The position numbers and the translations under genes were made by a program. The notes beneath the pieces are model-generated. The model ran no database searches. It saw nothing but the letters and a program-made list of their open reading frames with translations, and was not told the DNA's origin. Positions 42,367-51,663 of a DNA stretch of 64,000 nt are shown one piece after another (within the stretch, counting starts at the first letter, position 1; each line of letters begins with the position of its first letter). The stretch is from Terriglobia bacterium (GTDB taxonomy: Bacteria > Acidobacteriota > Terriglobia > Bryobacterales > Bryobacteraceae). The DNA lies in NCBI GenBank assembly GCA_020073345.1, contig JAIQFI010000017.1, positions 1 to 64,000 of the forward strand, read 5' to 3'.

Positions 42367-43593
42367 CTACAGCCCCAGCTTGTGATCGAGGTCGGCGGTC
42401 ACCTGCGGAAGCCGCTCGGGATTTCGCAACAGATTCCGCACGCCATCTTCGCCCGATTCCTGCCAGAACAACTCCACCGCCGCGAGCGATACCGCATAGG
42501 CTTCCGCGGCATGTTCGGCGTCCAGGCGCGACCAAGCCTGTTGGAGATTGCTCAGACGCGGCACTTTTCCCTGCCGGACCAGGTCGGCGACCTTTTTCAT
42601 CTGGGCCGCGTTGAGCGAATCGCCGGAGAGCTTCTGCGCGACTCCTTCCTGCAGCCACGCAGGCCAGTGTCCCAGCATGGTCAGGCAGGCATGAGTGGTT
42701 TCATGCGCCAGCGAACGAAGCATGCTTGGCTCCAGAACCTTCGGGTTAAAGACCGGCACGCGAATCTTTCCGTCGAACTGGCCGCCGCTCCATTCAGCCG
42801 AGTCGGTGGATTTGCGGTAGGCATCTCGGCTCTGCACAATGGCGATGACGCGCTCTTCGGCGGTGCAACCGAGCGTCTGGGAAATGCGTATGAACTCCTG
42901 GTCGAGCACCGCGGTCATCTGGCGCGCCGTCTCCACGGGGACAGCGGAGCTTTCGTAGCGCAGCAGGACGCGCATCCCATACAGACGGTCGTTACTCTGG
43001 TCGCCTTTGGCTTCGCGCTCAACCTGGCGATACAGCTGCTCCACTTCCGGACTGGGCGCGATGTCGAGCGAGGCGCGCCAGTATTCGAGGGCCTGGCGCG
43101 AGTCATCGGACCGCCACGCGGCCAGCCCGGCCAAGGCCAGCAGGCCCGGGTCGCGATGAGCTTTCAATTCGGGCTCCAGAAGTTCCAGCGCCTTTTGAGG
43201 CCGGCTGGCGCTGATCAGGTCGGCAGCCTTTTGTGCCACGCCCGAGGCGCCACCGGCTTTTGCTCGCAAGGATGGCAACGCCGCGCTCTCGCGAATGGTG
43301 TTCACCACAGTGGCCGTATCCAGCCACACGGCCTTGCGGCGAGCCTGGTCAAAATCCTCTATCCCCACGATGGCACTCGCGGGCAGGGAACCCTCCAGGG
43401 TCTTGCCGTCCACTTCGACCGACACCTTGTAACAGGGCTCGGTATCGCCCGCGATCGAGTAGCGAATCGTTACAGGGGCGCCAGCGGGCAGGGAAGCCGC
43501 GGCCGGGGCGTCCGGCGAGCAGCCCGTACGCAAGGGGGTGGAGCCGTCCTTCACGGCGGCGGCCAGCAAGAATCCCAGCAGCAACATAGACAT
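42367..43593 (-). CDS. Exported HExxH metallopeptidase-like TPR protein
   Basis: A 408-residue protein with an N-terminal signal segment (MLLLGFLLAAAVKDG), a ~90-residue unknown domain with paired Cys, a short TPR-like helical region (LEYWRASLDIAPSPEVEQLY) and a C-terminal gluzincin-type motif, SLAHETTHACLTMLGHWPAWLQEGVAQ, where HExxH plus the downstream Glu fits a zinc peptidase of the MA clan. Activity and substrate are unproven. It converges with the MerR-DinB gene. Confidence 0.7.
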   Translation of the reverse strand: MSMLLLGFLLAAAVKDGSTPLRTGCSPDAPAAASLPAGAPVTIRYSIAGDTEPCYKVSVEVDGKTLEGSLPASAIVGIEDFDQARRKAVWLDTATVVNTIRESAALPSLRAKAGGASGVAQKAADLISASRPQKALELLEPELKAHRDPGLLALAGLAAWRSDDSRQALEYWRASLDIAPSPEVEQLYRQVEREAKGDQSNDRLYGMRVLLRYESSAVPVETARQMTAVLDQEFIRISQTLGCTAEERVIAIVQSRDAYRKSTDSAEWSGGQFDGKIRVPVFNPKVLEPSMLRSLAHETTHACLTMLGHWPAWLQEGVAQKLSGDSLNAAQMKKVADLVRQGKVPRLSNLQQAWSRLDAEHAAEAYAVSLAAVELFWQESGEDGVRNLLRNPERLPQVTADLDHKLGL

Positions 43594-43910
43594 AGTTCGA
43601 GCTTACGGATGATGCGCCCGGATTACCCTCCGGTAAAGACCGTACTCGTAGCTCAGGTGTTTTCCCGCCACACCCCGCAAGGCCGTCGCGAATCAATCGA
43701 ATGGGCCGGGTTGTGGCTATGTGAAAGAAGGGATTGGAATCGAAGGTCATAGTACTAAAGGCGTTGCAAGTACCTCAAAAATAAGTGTCCTGAGGAGATT
43801 TCAACCTCGGCATTAGGTGTAACCCCGATTCTTTCGGAACCGGGCCAATGTTAATTTTGAACTGGCGACAGGGACTGTCGTGCACCAATAGGGAGAGGAG
43901 ATTGAACTAA
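43594..43910. other. Intergenic region upstream of the Flp pilin gene
   Basis: No ORF supported in this 317-bp gap between divergent genes. It contains small inverted repeats, CGACAG-GGA-CTGTCG (43866-43880) and CCGA-TTCTT-TCGG, and ends with GGAGAGGAG upstream of the pilin. No clear sigma-70 hexamer pair or known riboswitch consensus was recognised. It probably holds the pilin promoter and a structured 5' leader. Confidence 0.5.
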
Positions 43911-44096
43911 ATGAAGAATCTGCTTCTGCAGCTGAAGGTTTGGAAAGATCGGCGCGGCCAGGACCTCATCGAGTATGCTCTGATGGCCGGCTTTGTTGCC
44001 GTTGCGGCCGGTGCGATCATGCCGGGCGTGGCGACCAGCATCAGCCAGATCTTTTCGAAGGTTGCTTCGGTTCTCAGTTCCGCGAACGCGAGCTAA
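43911..44096 (+). CDS. Flp-family type IVb pilin
   Basis: A 61-residue pilin precursor. A short basic leader ends at Gly in KDRRGQDLIEYALM, which is the Flp processing site (cleavage after G, with the conserved EY), followed by a long hydrophobic helix (AGFVAVAAGAIMPGVATSIS). It would be cleaved by a TadV-type peptidase and assembled by a Tad secretion machine. No tad genes are in the window, so the gene is an orphan here. GGAGAGGAG upstream is a strong ribosome binding site. Confidence 0.88.
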   Translation: MKNLLLQLKVWKDRRGQDLIEYALMAGFVAVAAGAIMPGVATSISQIFSKVASVLSSANAS

Positions 44097-44199
44097 TAAT
44101 AACCCTTTTTGCCCTGCGGGGAGCGGGCGGGCTACCTGGCTCGTTCGCTCTTCGAAGGTTTGTTTGCCGCCTGCGTTGTACCCGCCCGTCCCCTTCGAT

Positions 44200-45699
44200 T
44201 CACTTTAATTCCCGCTTTAGCTCCAGGTACTTCGGAAACAAAAACGATTGCAGCAGCGGATCGCTTTCCAATCCGGGCAGCGGCCATAAGACCAGCAGCT
44301 TTCTGGCCTCGTCCTTTTGACCGGCTTCGGCCAACGCGGCTGCGTAGAGTACCCGCGTGATTCCGTCCGCCGCGGGCGGAGCTCGTTCATAGGCCTGCTT
44401 GAGTGCTGCCGGATCGTGGGGAAGCTTGGAAGGGTCCTTCCACAACTCAATCTGCGTACGCGCGAGGTTCGCGACCGGCCCGGTCACATTCGACAAGCGG
44501 GCGATGGCTGCCGGTTGCCGGCCCGTGGAGTACTCCCAGACGGCCTGGCGCCACGGAACCAGAGGATCTTTCTGCTCGGTGCGGAAGGCGGCGTACCGCA
44601 AAAACAGTTGATCGGCTCCGGCCGGGTCGCCTGCAAACCATCGGGCATAGGCGGCCTTGAGCAGATCGCCGCCGCCCAGCAACGCGCCGCTTTTGGCGTG
44701 AGCTTCCAGGAAGTATTTTTCCGCCTCGGCGAACTTCCCATTCAGAAACGACGCTTCTCCCAGGGAGTCCAGCGCGTTGGCCGCATGGGACGGATCACGT
44801 CCGTAGCGCTCGAGCGATTTCTGCGCTGACGCCACATCGCCCGCGAACGCCTGGGCATACCCCAGCAGGTTCCACAACTCGGTGTCGTCCGGGTCTTCCC
44901 GGATCACGTCCTGGTAGTATCGCGCGGCTTCGGAAAAACGGCGCGCATTCATTTCCTCCGTAGCCAACTGGCGCAGCAGAACGGAATCATGGGGCATGAG
45001 CTGCGACAAAGCCTTAAGAGCTTGTTGTTGAGCGGGACCATCCTGGCGCAAGCTGGCCGACACGAATTCAAGTCGTGCACGGTCGACCGGCGATTGCAGG
45101 GCGGGCTGCCGCAGCGCCCGAGCCACAATTTCGGAGGCTTGTTGCTTATCGCCGGCCGCGGCACGGGATTGAGCCCAGCTCAACCACGCTGCCCCAAAGG
45201 CCGGATCGAGAGAAACCGCCTTTTCATTGTCGCCGCTGCCCCACGCGGAAACGGCCTGCGGATTGGTGGAAGAAAACGGGTGTGCTCCGGTCCCGATTTG
45301 CCTGGCCAGCCGGTCGAACACAGGCAATACGTCCCCGTCTCCCGCCACGGTCTGCAGCGCCTTGTGAGTCTGGGCATCCTCGACTACAAACTCAAAATGA
45401 AGAGCCTGACTCCGCTTTTCGAAGTATCCATGCACCAGTTGCGTGGCGCCGGAAGCGTAGGCATCGCGCAATGCGCCCACCTGAACGGGAACGATGGCGG
45501 AAGCGGTGCTGAAGCTGCTTCCCAGAAGCTGATCGGTCACAATCTTGGGCCCGGCGGCGGCAATCCAGTCCAGGGTGGCATCGCCAGTGAGGTTTTCAAA
45601 GGGCAGGAATGCGACCCGTTCCACGGGGTTGCGCGAACGGGAACAAGCGGCGCAGACGGCGGCCACGAATACCAGCGGAAGCCAAAATCGGTGCTTCAG
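44200..45699 (-). CDS. TPR lipoprotein with a probable CTG start
   Basis: About 499 residues. The tracked start (GTG 45666) cuts into the signal peptide. In frame upstream lies CTG-AAG-CAC giving (M)KHRFWLPLVFVAAVCAACSR, a lipoprotein signal with Cys near residue 18. The CTG overlaps the stop of the previous gene as CTGA, the same geometry as normal ATGA overlaps, with AAGG five bases upstream. Residues ~25-60 (ERVAFLPFENLTGDATLDWI) are the start of a TolB-like N-terminal domain, and the rest is TPR (ARYYQDVIREDPDDTELWNL). No enzyme motif. Same operon as the next genes on the minus strand. Confidence 0.75.
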   Translation of the reverse strand: MKHRFWLPLVFVAAVCAACSRSRNPVERVAFLPFENLTGDATLDWIAAAGPKIVTDQLLGSSFSTASAIVPVQVGALRDAYASGATQLVHGYFEKRSQALHFEFVVEDAQTHKALQTVAGDGDVLPVFDRLARQIGTGAHPFSSTNPQAVSAWGSGDNEKAVSLDPAFGAAWLSWAQSRAAAGDKQQASEIVARALRQPALQSPVDRARLEFVSASLRQDGPAQQQALKALSQLMPHDSVLLRQLATEEMNARRFSEAARYYQDVIREDPDDTELWNLLGYAQAFAGDVASAQKSLERYGRDPSHAANALDSLGEASFLNGKFAEAEKYFLEAHAKSGALLGGGDLLKAAYARWFAGDPAGADQLFLRYAAFRTEQKDPLVPWRQAVWEYSTGRQPAAIARLSNVTGPVANLARTQIELWKDPSKLPHDPAALKQAYERAPPAADGITRVLYAAALAEAGQKDEARKLLVLWPLPGLESDPLLQSFLFPKYLELKRELK

Positions 45700-46469
45700 A
45701 GGACCTTGTACTCCGCGGCGAGGATCTGCTGGAATTCCAGGTTGTCCTGCAAGGCGGAAAACTCGGAGTCGGCCTTGAATTTATCCCGGTCTTTGAAGCC
45801 GTTTTCGAGCGCCTTCCGAATATATTGCAAGGCGCGATCGGTCATGCCGGCTTTCGCGCAGGTCTTGGCCAGGAGGTAGAAATAACCGGCGCGCTCCTCG
45901 ATGGTGCGCTCCTGCACCAGCACGCCCTGGCTGCTATGCTGCTCGAAGATGTCGGGGTCGATTGCAACGGCCTGAGCATACACTTTGATCGCGTCCTCAT
46001 ATTGTTTGCGCGCGAAATACGCGGTTCCCAGGTTGCTAAGAATCGAAGCGGAATTGGGCGCGATGCGTAGCGCACTCTTGTACTGATTGACCGCGCGCCG
46101 GTAGGACTTTCTCGCGTAGTAGACGGTTCCCAGGTTGTTGATGGCCTCGGAATATTGCGGATTCAGCTTGACGGCGCGCTTGTAGTACTTCTCTGCGTTC
46201 TGCAGATCCTGCAGCTGGTGGTAGGCAATGCCGGTCTTATTCGCCAGGATCGCGCTTTTTTCGGCCTCGGGCTTATAAAATTCGATGGCTTCGCGGAACA
46301 TCTTGCGGGCCATCATGATATCGCCGCGCAACTCCGGCGTCACCACAGGGTTGGCCGGTGCGGCCTGATTGGGTGTGGACGCCGAGGTTTGCACCGTGGG
46401 CGGGGTCTGAAACGCCAAGCCGGCACCAGGGATGATCAACGGGACCAGCAAGGAGACGAAAGACTTCAT
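45696..46469 (-). CDS. Exported TPR protein
   Basis: About 257 residues from the ATG at 46469 (MKSFVSLLVPLIIPGAG), seven bases after GGAGG. The tracked start is 11 codons upstream. The signal peptide is followed by an unstructured Thr/Pro/Ala stretch and four TPRs with tandem consensus (AEKYYKRAVKLNPQYSEAIN, NLGTVYYARKSYRRAVNQYK, NLGTAYFARKQYEDAIKVYA). A periplasmic protein-protein scaffold. It ends with a CTGA overlap on the next TPR gene. Confidence 0.8.
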   Translation of the reverse strand: MKSFVSLLVPLIIPGAGLAFQTPPTVQTSASTPNQAAPANPVVTPELRGDIMMARKMFREAIEFYKPEAEKSAILANKTGIAYHQLQDLQNAEKYYKRAVKLNPQYSEAINNLGTVYYARKSYRRAVNQYKSALRIAPNSASILSNLGTAYFARKQYEDAIKVYAQAVAIDPDIFEQHSSQGVLVQERTIEERAGYFYLLAKTCAKAGMTDRALQYIRKALENGFKDRDKFKADSEFSALQDNLEFQQILAAEYKVL

Positions 46470-46529
46470 GATAGCCTCCTCCGTTATCTTTAACTGTATC
46501 ATCGGCAGTGCTTGGCCGCGACTGGAGGG

Positions 46530-47480
46530 TTACTGTTTGAACTGCGGAGGCGTAGGTGCCGAAACTATCCCTTTGAGAATTTCTTCCAGGGACGCCGGCT
46601 GGTAATCCGCAGGGACCTGGAAAATCGCCTCGTCCACCGGGCTGGTCGAGAGCTCCACGACCTCCTGGCTCATCTGCATCAGGGGAGCGTTGGGATCGAA
46701 ACCGGCGGGCAGCGCCTGTCCCGGCAGTTGCTGGCTCATGGCCGCCAGGAACGGCATGGAAAGTTCCATGTGTGTACGCAGCGTCATAGCGCCGTTCTTG
46801 GCCCTTTCCTCCATCATCTCCGTGAGGTTGTCACCCAAACCAGGCATGGCACTCAAAACCTGCCTGATCATCTCCCCGGGATTCATGGCGGAGCTGGCCG
46901 AGGCGGTGTAGTTGCGAAATTCCTGCAAGGCCGGTACGCGCTGCGCTTCTTCCGGCTTGGCAGTCCACACCTGCATCACCATCTTCATGAACGGAGTCGA
47001 GGGAGCCGGTCCTCCCGGCAAAGCCATGTCGACGGTCAGCACGAATTCCTGCTCTTCCGCCTGAATACCCTGAATGGAGGCGGTACGGCCGGTGCTGCGG
47101 AATTCGAGGTTGGTCTTCATCGCGGCGAGTGCGGCGCGGGCTTGCTCCGGCACGGCTGGGACCGCGTTCTTCAGCTCCTGAGCATATTGAGCCGCGGGAA
47201 GCGTCGCAAAACGCTTATTAGCGCGATCGATCAGGGTCAAATCCTGAGTCACAAGATTCGCGATCGCGGTAATCGGCCCCTGCGAAGTGTATGCCCTATT
47301 CCCCTTGATCTGGATGACCATGTCCCGCATTCCACCCAGCGCCTGGTCGAGCGCCGCCGCCGGGAGGAGGGGGGTAGTTTGAATATCGGTGTGGTAACGC
47401 ACGGTCGCGTCGGCCCGCAAAAACGGCGCCACGGGGACGACCAGAAGCGCGAGTCCGGCGCAGCGGTAACCCAGTCGCAT
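46530..47480 (-). CDS. Exported hypothetical protein
   Basis: A 316-residue protein with signal peptide MRLGYRCAGLALLVVPVAPFLRA. The mature part has a beta-rich first half (ATVRYHTDIQTTPLLPAAAL, IKGNRAYTSQGPI) and helical Met-rich segments (DNLTEMMEERAKNGAM). It resembles proteins of the LolA/DUF4412 kind only in general appearance, so I do not name it. It follows the penicillin-binding protein gene by three bases, so it is probably in the same operon. Confidence 0.6.
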   Translation of the reverse strand: MRLGYRCAGLALLVVPVAPFLRADATVRYHTDIQTTPLLPAAALDQALGGMRDMVIQIKGNRAYTSQGPITAIANLVTQDLTLIDRANKRFATLPAAQYAQELKNAVPAVPEQARAALAAMKTNLEFRSTGRTASIQGIQAEEQEFVLTVDMALPGGPAPSTPFMKMVMQVWTAKPEEAQRVPALQEFRNYTASASSAMNPGEMIRQVLSAMPGLGDNLTEMMEERAKNGAMTLRTHMELSMPFLAAMSQQLPGQALPAGFDPNAPLMQMSQEVVELSTSPVDEAIFQVPADYQPASLEEILKGIVSAPTPPQFKQ

Positions 47481-47483
47481 GGA

Positions 47484-50060
47484 TTACTTGAAAATATCCT
47501 TCAGACGTCCGAAGAATCCCTTCTTCTTCTCCGGTTCCGGCGGCTGCGCCGGGGGCTGAGTTACCGGAATGCTTCTAGGAGCGGATGGGGTCCGAACACT
47601 CTGGACTGGTTGCGTACCCTGGACTGCCGCGACCTCGGTGCCGCCGCTCTCCAACGCCGATGATGATGCCGGCGCCGCGGCGGGCGCGGTCTGCTGCTGC
47701 TGCACCGGATCCCAACTAGAGACCAGAGTCCGTCCGCTGCCGTGAATGTGGCAGATCTGCAGTGGCTGGCTTCCGGCGATGAACACTTCGCTGTGGACCT
47801 TTTCGCTGGGACAATTGGGCGCGGCCAACTCGCCGGTACTCTCGTCGATATCGACGGTCACGATGCCGTCCGGCGGCTGGAAGGAATGGACGTTCTTGTA
47901 TTCCTGGTGTTGATGCGCCCGCTTCATGAACTCCACCCAGATGGGCAGCGCGCTATGGGCGCCTTCCAGTTTGAAATCGCGGTTGTCGTCGAAGCCGACC
48001 CACACCACGCATATGATCTTGGACGTGAAGCCCGCGAACCACCCATCGCGCGAGGTCCCGGTTTTTCCGGCAGCGGGTAGCGCAAAGCCCATGGAACGCG
48101 CGCGCGCCCCGGTGCCGGTGCCGCGGAGAACGTCTTCCATCATGCTTTCCACGAGATATGCCACCCGCGGATCGATAGCCGGTTTCCGCTCGGACTTGGC
48201 TTGAAATGTGGTGGCGCCGTTTCCGTCCCGGATTCCCTTGATGAAGCCCGATTTCAGGAGGTCGCCGCCATTGGGAAAGACGGTATAAGCGCTGGCGATT
48301 TCGAGCGGCGTCACTTCGTAAGCTCCCAAGGCGATAGATGGAGTCGGCTGGATATCACGATTCAATCCCACCATGCGCGCCACTTCGGCGACTTTGTCGT
48401 ATCCCACCATTTCGGCCACCTTCACCGCGGGCACATTCTTGGAGTGCGCCAGGGCGTAGCGCAGCGTCATGAGGCCTTCGAACTTATCGCCAAAGTTATT
48501 GGGCGTATAGTTCCGGGTGTCGTGTTCGTACCAAAAGGTGGTCTCTTCATCCATGACCGTTGAGGCCGGCGTCAATACCGAGTGACTGGCCGGATCAAGC
48601 GCGCTCATCATGGCCGCGGTATACACAAACGGTTTAAACGACGATCCGGGCTGCCGCAGCGAGGTGACATGATTCAGCTGGCTGGAGCCGTAACTGCGCC
48701 CGCCCACGACCGCGAGGGGTTCGCCGGTTTCGGCCGACAGAGCCACCAGAGCCACCTGAGCCGCGGGGAACTCGCTGGTGCCATACTTCTTGTTGCGGCG
48801 CTTCCATTGCTGGTCGGTTTCCGCGATTGCCGCGCGAACGGCTTCCACGGCGTCGTGCTGCAACTCCAGATCGAGCGTCGTGTATACGCGATTCGAGCTG
48901 TTGTAGAAGTCGCGATCCTGAAAGCGGCTTTGCAGCTCATCGTTGACCAGGTCGACGAAGTAGGGTGCGTCGCTCGATTCCACTTCGCCATGATTCACCT
49001 GGAGCGGAATCGTGACGGCTTCATCGTATTGGCGCTCCGTGATGAAATCGTTCTCCCGCATTTGCTTGAGAACGATGTTGCGGCGCGCCAGCGCCCGGTC
49101 CGGATGGCTGAACGGATTACGCGCGCCCGGACTCTGGATCAAACCTGCCAGCAGCGCCGCGTCCGGCAAAGTGACTTTGCTGAGATCCTTGCCCAGATAC
49201 ACCTGAGAGCCTTCGCCGAAGCCATGAATGCTGAAGCTGCCCTGATTGCCCAGGTAGATGGAATTCGCGTAATAGTAGAAGATCTGCTGCTTGGTGAGCT
49301 TCTGCTCCAGCTGCATGGTGATCAGCGTCTCGGGGATCTTCCGCCGCCATCCTCGCTCGGTGCCGAGCCACAACGTGCGCGCCAGTTGCTGGCTGATGGT
49401 CGACGCGCCTTCCAGGCGCTTGTCATCCCACAAATCCCTCCAGGCCGCGCGCATGATCCCGACCGGATCGAATCCGGCATGCTGGAAGAAGTGTTTGTCC
49501 TCGGCCGCCAGCAGCGCGTTCACCATGACTTTCGGGATGTCGTCGAAGGCCACGATGCGGCGTTTCTCGCGCTTCTTGTCGTAGAGATTGCTGATGAGTT
49601 CCGGTTCCAGCAGGTATTGTGTGCGCTCGGTGTGATCGCGCAGGGAAATGATCTGGGTTACATGCCCGCCCGCGATCTTGATGACGGCGCCTTCCGGATC
49701 ATAGGCGTCCGGCCCGGGGTTGACTTCCACGGCATCGGGACGAACCAGATACCAGCCCATGCGGCTGGTGTTGGATGAGGAATAGCCGCATCGCCGCAAG
49801 TATGCCGCGATGTCCTCGCCCTTGATGTCCTCGCCCAGGTTCACCGCACGGGGAGCCGCGTAAAGCAGGGTCGCGTTCGAGAACACCCCGGCTCTCAGCT
49901 CCGCTTCGATCATGCGGGAATATTGGAAATAGTAGTAGGAGAAGACCCCGACCGCCGTCATGCCCAGCAGCAAGAACGTGACGATGAAAGCCCGGCCCCA
50001 CGGATTCTTCAGAATCCGGAACACCGGAGAGTTTTTGGAAATGCGCAGTTTTACCGCCAT
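47484..50060 (-). CDS. Bifunctional penicillin-binding protein (class A, PBP1b-like)
   Basis: An 858-residue peptidoglycan synthase. One N-terminal helix (ILKNPWGRAFIVTFLLLGMTAV) is followed by a UB2H-like segment (AYLRRCGYSSSNTSRMGWYL) as in PBP1b. The glycosyltransferase GT51 domain has the catalytic Glu in LLAAEDKHFFQHAGFDPVGI. The transpeptidase carries GSSFKPFVYTAAM (SxxK), AHSKNVPAVKVAEM (SxN) and AGKTGTSRDGWF (KTG). The tail is Pro/Gln rich and disordered (PPAQPPEPEKKKGFF). It polymerises and crosslinks peptidoglycan at the outer leaflet of the inner membrane. Confidence 0.93.
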   Translation of the reverse strand: MAVKLRISKNSPVFRILKNPWGRAFIVTFLLLGMTAVGVFSYYYFQYSRMIEAELRAGVFSNATLLYAAPRAVNLGEDIKGEDIAAYLRRCGYSSSNTSRMGWYLVRPDAVEVNPGPDAYDPEGAVIKIAGGHVTQIISLRDHTERTQYLLEPELISNLYDKKREKRRIVAFDDIPKVMVNALLAAEDKHFFQHAGFDPVGIMRAAWRDLWDDKRLEGASTISQQLARTLWLGTERGWRRKIPETLITMQLEQKLTKQQIFYYYANSIYLGNQGSFSIHGFGEGSQVYLGKDLSKVTLPDAALLAGLIQSPGARNPFSHPDRALARRNIVLKQMRENDFITERQYDEAVTIPLQVNHGEVESSDAPYFVDLVNDELQSRFQDRDFYNSSNRVYTTLDLELQHDAVEAVRAAIAETDQQWKRRNKKYGTSEFPAAQVALVALSAETGEPLAVVGGRSYGSSQLNHVTSLRQPGSSFKPFVYTAAMMSALDPASHSVLTPASTVMDEETTFWYEHDTRNYTPNNFGDKFEGLMTLRYALAHSKNVPAVKVAEMVGYDKVAEVARMVGLNRDIQPTPSIALGAYEVTPLEIASAYTVFPNGGDLLKSGFIKGIRDGNGATTFQAKSERKPAIDPRVAYLVESMMEDVLRGTGTGARARSMGFALPAAGKTGTSRDGWFAGFTSKIICVVWVGFDDNRDFKLEGAHSALPIWVEFMKRAHQHQEYKNVHSFQPPDGIVTVDIDESTGELAAPNCPSEKVHSEVFIAGSQPLQICHIHGSGRTLVSSWDPVQQQQTAPAAAPASSSALESGGTEVAAVQGTQPVQSVRTPSAPRSIPVTQPPAQPPEPEKKKGFFGRLKDIFK

Positions 50061-50096
50061 GGTCGAGCTATGACTCCGCCTTGATGCCGCTCACGA

Positions 50097-50531
50097 TCAC
50101 TTTTTGGTATCGTCCAGCGACACCAGCTCTTTCCAGATGTCTTCGTGCGGCTGCCAATCCGGCTGCAGATGGCCGGTGATCTGCACTTCGTCGACTTTCA
50201 GCGTCCCGTGGCCGAACGGGCAGATATACTCGGTGCGCGGCCGTCCCAACAGAATATGCGTCCAGTCGCCGGTCAGGATCGGCATGCGCAATTTGCGCAA
50301 GCAAGTCCGGCAGCGGTAGCGCTGATCGAAGATCACCGCCCAGACCACTCCCACCGCGACCAGCGAGTACAGCATGAGGATCAGGGTGTAGACCAGATCG
50401 TGTCCAAATGGCTCGGTCACGGTAAACAGAGGCTTGGGAGGGGGAATCAGGTACGCGATGGTCCGGCGCAGCCCATACAGGAACACGCCCGCCAGCGCCA
50501 GCTTGGCGACCAAGTAAGCCCAGTACTTCAT
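50097..50531 (-). CDS. Two-helix membrane protein with zinc-ribbon-like Cys
   Basis: About 144 residues from the ATG at 50531 (MKYWAYLVAKLALAGVFLYG), preceded by AAGAG; the tracked start is 20 codons earlier. Two membrane helices are followed by a cytoplasmic segment with CRTCLRKLRM and CPFGHG, a possible zinc-binding knuckle. I do not recognise it. It is the first gene upstream of the penicillin-binding protein, so a cell-envelope role is possible. Confidence 0.6.
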   Translation of the reverse strand: MKYWAYLVAKLALAGVFLYGLRRTIAYLIPPPKPLFTVTEPFGHDLVYTLILMLYSLVAVGVVWAVIFDQRYRCRTCLRKLRMPILTGDWTHILLGRPRTEYICPFGHGTLKVDEVQITGHLQPDWQPHEDIWKELVSLDDTKK

Positions 50532-50643
50532 ATACTCTTGGACACCCGCCCTCGTTTTTAGTGTCCCACATTTCGCAACATTAAATGACATCTGCGTCGT
50601 CCTGAACGTTTCGCGAAATGTCGAAGACGGGTGCTGCGGCGGG

Positions 50644-51663
50644 TTACTTCCTGCGGACAGCCAGCCGATCGCCTTCGACTAATCGCTGGATCAGGCCGGT
50701 AACCGCGCCTTGGGCGTCCTTAACGAACTCGATCCCGGTGCCTTCCTGGGTAAAGCTGGTTTCGGAAATGGCGAAGAGCGGAATCTTTCCGTCTCCGTCC
50801 TGATTTATCATCAGCCGGCTTTCTTCCAGTGTGACGACAAAGGACCGGCCCGCCGCTCCGTACACGCCGGCGTACTTCGCGAGAACCTCGGGTGCGATTT
50901 TGAACTCGTCTCCGCGTTTCCCCACCAGGTGCGGCCCGCTACGGTCTTCGCAAACGTACTCGATCAGGTCCCCGTCCGCGACCAGATCGAGCTCGATCGG
51001 CAGCGTCCACGCTCGGGCATATGCCTTGGGATCCTCGAGCGTCACCTGCAGATCGATGTGGCCTGCGTCCCGGCGCCGGAAACGCTCGGTCACTCGCAGC
51101 GATTCCGTGTGGGGATGACCCGCCAGGTCGATCGTGGTCCGGTCATTGTAGCCGGCGGTAGTGACCACGAGCGTATCGCCCTCCCAATGCCCCACCGAGT
51201 ATCCCATCCAGGTGGGATTCGGATCGTCGGGAAGCTTACGGCCGTCGGTGAAGATCTGGCGGTAGATGGTCTGGTACTCGTATAGGATCACCACCAGGCC
51301 GGGCGTTTGCACGATCTTCGCGGGAAGGCCGCCCCCGGAGATGCCGGCCTTGGGGCCCGGCGGCAAGCACGCGATTCCGTCCGAATCTTTCCGGAAGTCG
51401 TCCGCCCGCTGTTGATAGAGCGCCGCGGCCCAGGGCAGGATCTCCTCGGGTTTCAGATCCGAGGTGACGTAGAACAGATAGCTGGCCTGCTTCGGTCGCC
51501 ACACTCCCGAGAGGTCGGGCTTGCCGTCCGGCGCACGAGGGGCAGGCGCGGAAAGATTGGGTTTTCCGTCCGCGGTGCGTGGAACTCCAGGTGTCGGCTG
51601 GTTCGGCCACTGCGCGCTTGCCATCGCGGCTAACGCCGCCATTCCTAAAATGTACCGTGTCAT
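50644..51663 (-). CDS. Secreted TADGKPxLSGxW-family protein (paralog 1 of 3)
   Basis: About 339 residues from the ATG at 51663, which overlaps the next paralog stop (ATGA). The tracked start lies in the neighbour. A signal peptide (YILGMAALAAMASAQ) is followed by the repeat signature PRTADGKPNLSAPAPR then DGKPDLSGVWRP. The rest is beta rich (YDRTTIDLAGHPHTESLRVT). A C-terminal ~85-residue domain after HLVGKRGDEFKIAPEVLAKYAGVYG is shared only with paralog 3. Acidobacteria carry many such proteins; function is unknown. Confidence 0.75.
   Translation of the reverse strand: MTRYILGMAALAAMASAQWPNQPTPGVPRTADGKPNLSAPAPRAPDGKPDLSGVWRPKQASYLFYVTSDLKPEEILPWAAALYQQRADDFRKDSDGIACLPPGPKAGISGGGLPAKIVQTPGLVVILYEYQTIYRQIFTDGRKLPDDPNPTWMGYSVGHWEGDTLVVTTAGYNDRTTIDLAGHPHTESLRVTERFRRRDAGHIDLQVTLEDPKAYARAWTLPIELDLVADGDLIEYVCEDRSGPHLVGKRGDEFKIAPEVLAKYAGVYGAAGRSFVVTLEESRLMINQDGDGKIPLFAISETSFTQEGTGIEFVKDAQGAVTGLIQRLVEGDRLAVRRK

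Noticed and set aside
42247-43752. 501-residue plus-strand ORF opposite the 42367 gene
   Set aside because: Antisense shadow of a gene with a signal peptide and HExxH motif; no domain or ribosome binding site.
43594-43910. Cyclic-di-GMP riboswitch before the pilin gene
   Set aside because: Small hairpins are present but no GEMM consensus could be recognised.
48582-49778. 398-residue plus-strand ORF opposite the penicillin-binding protein
   Set aside because: Shadow of a gene with all catalytic motifs intact.
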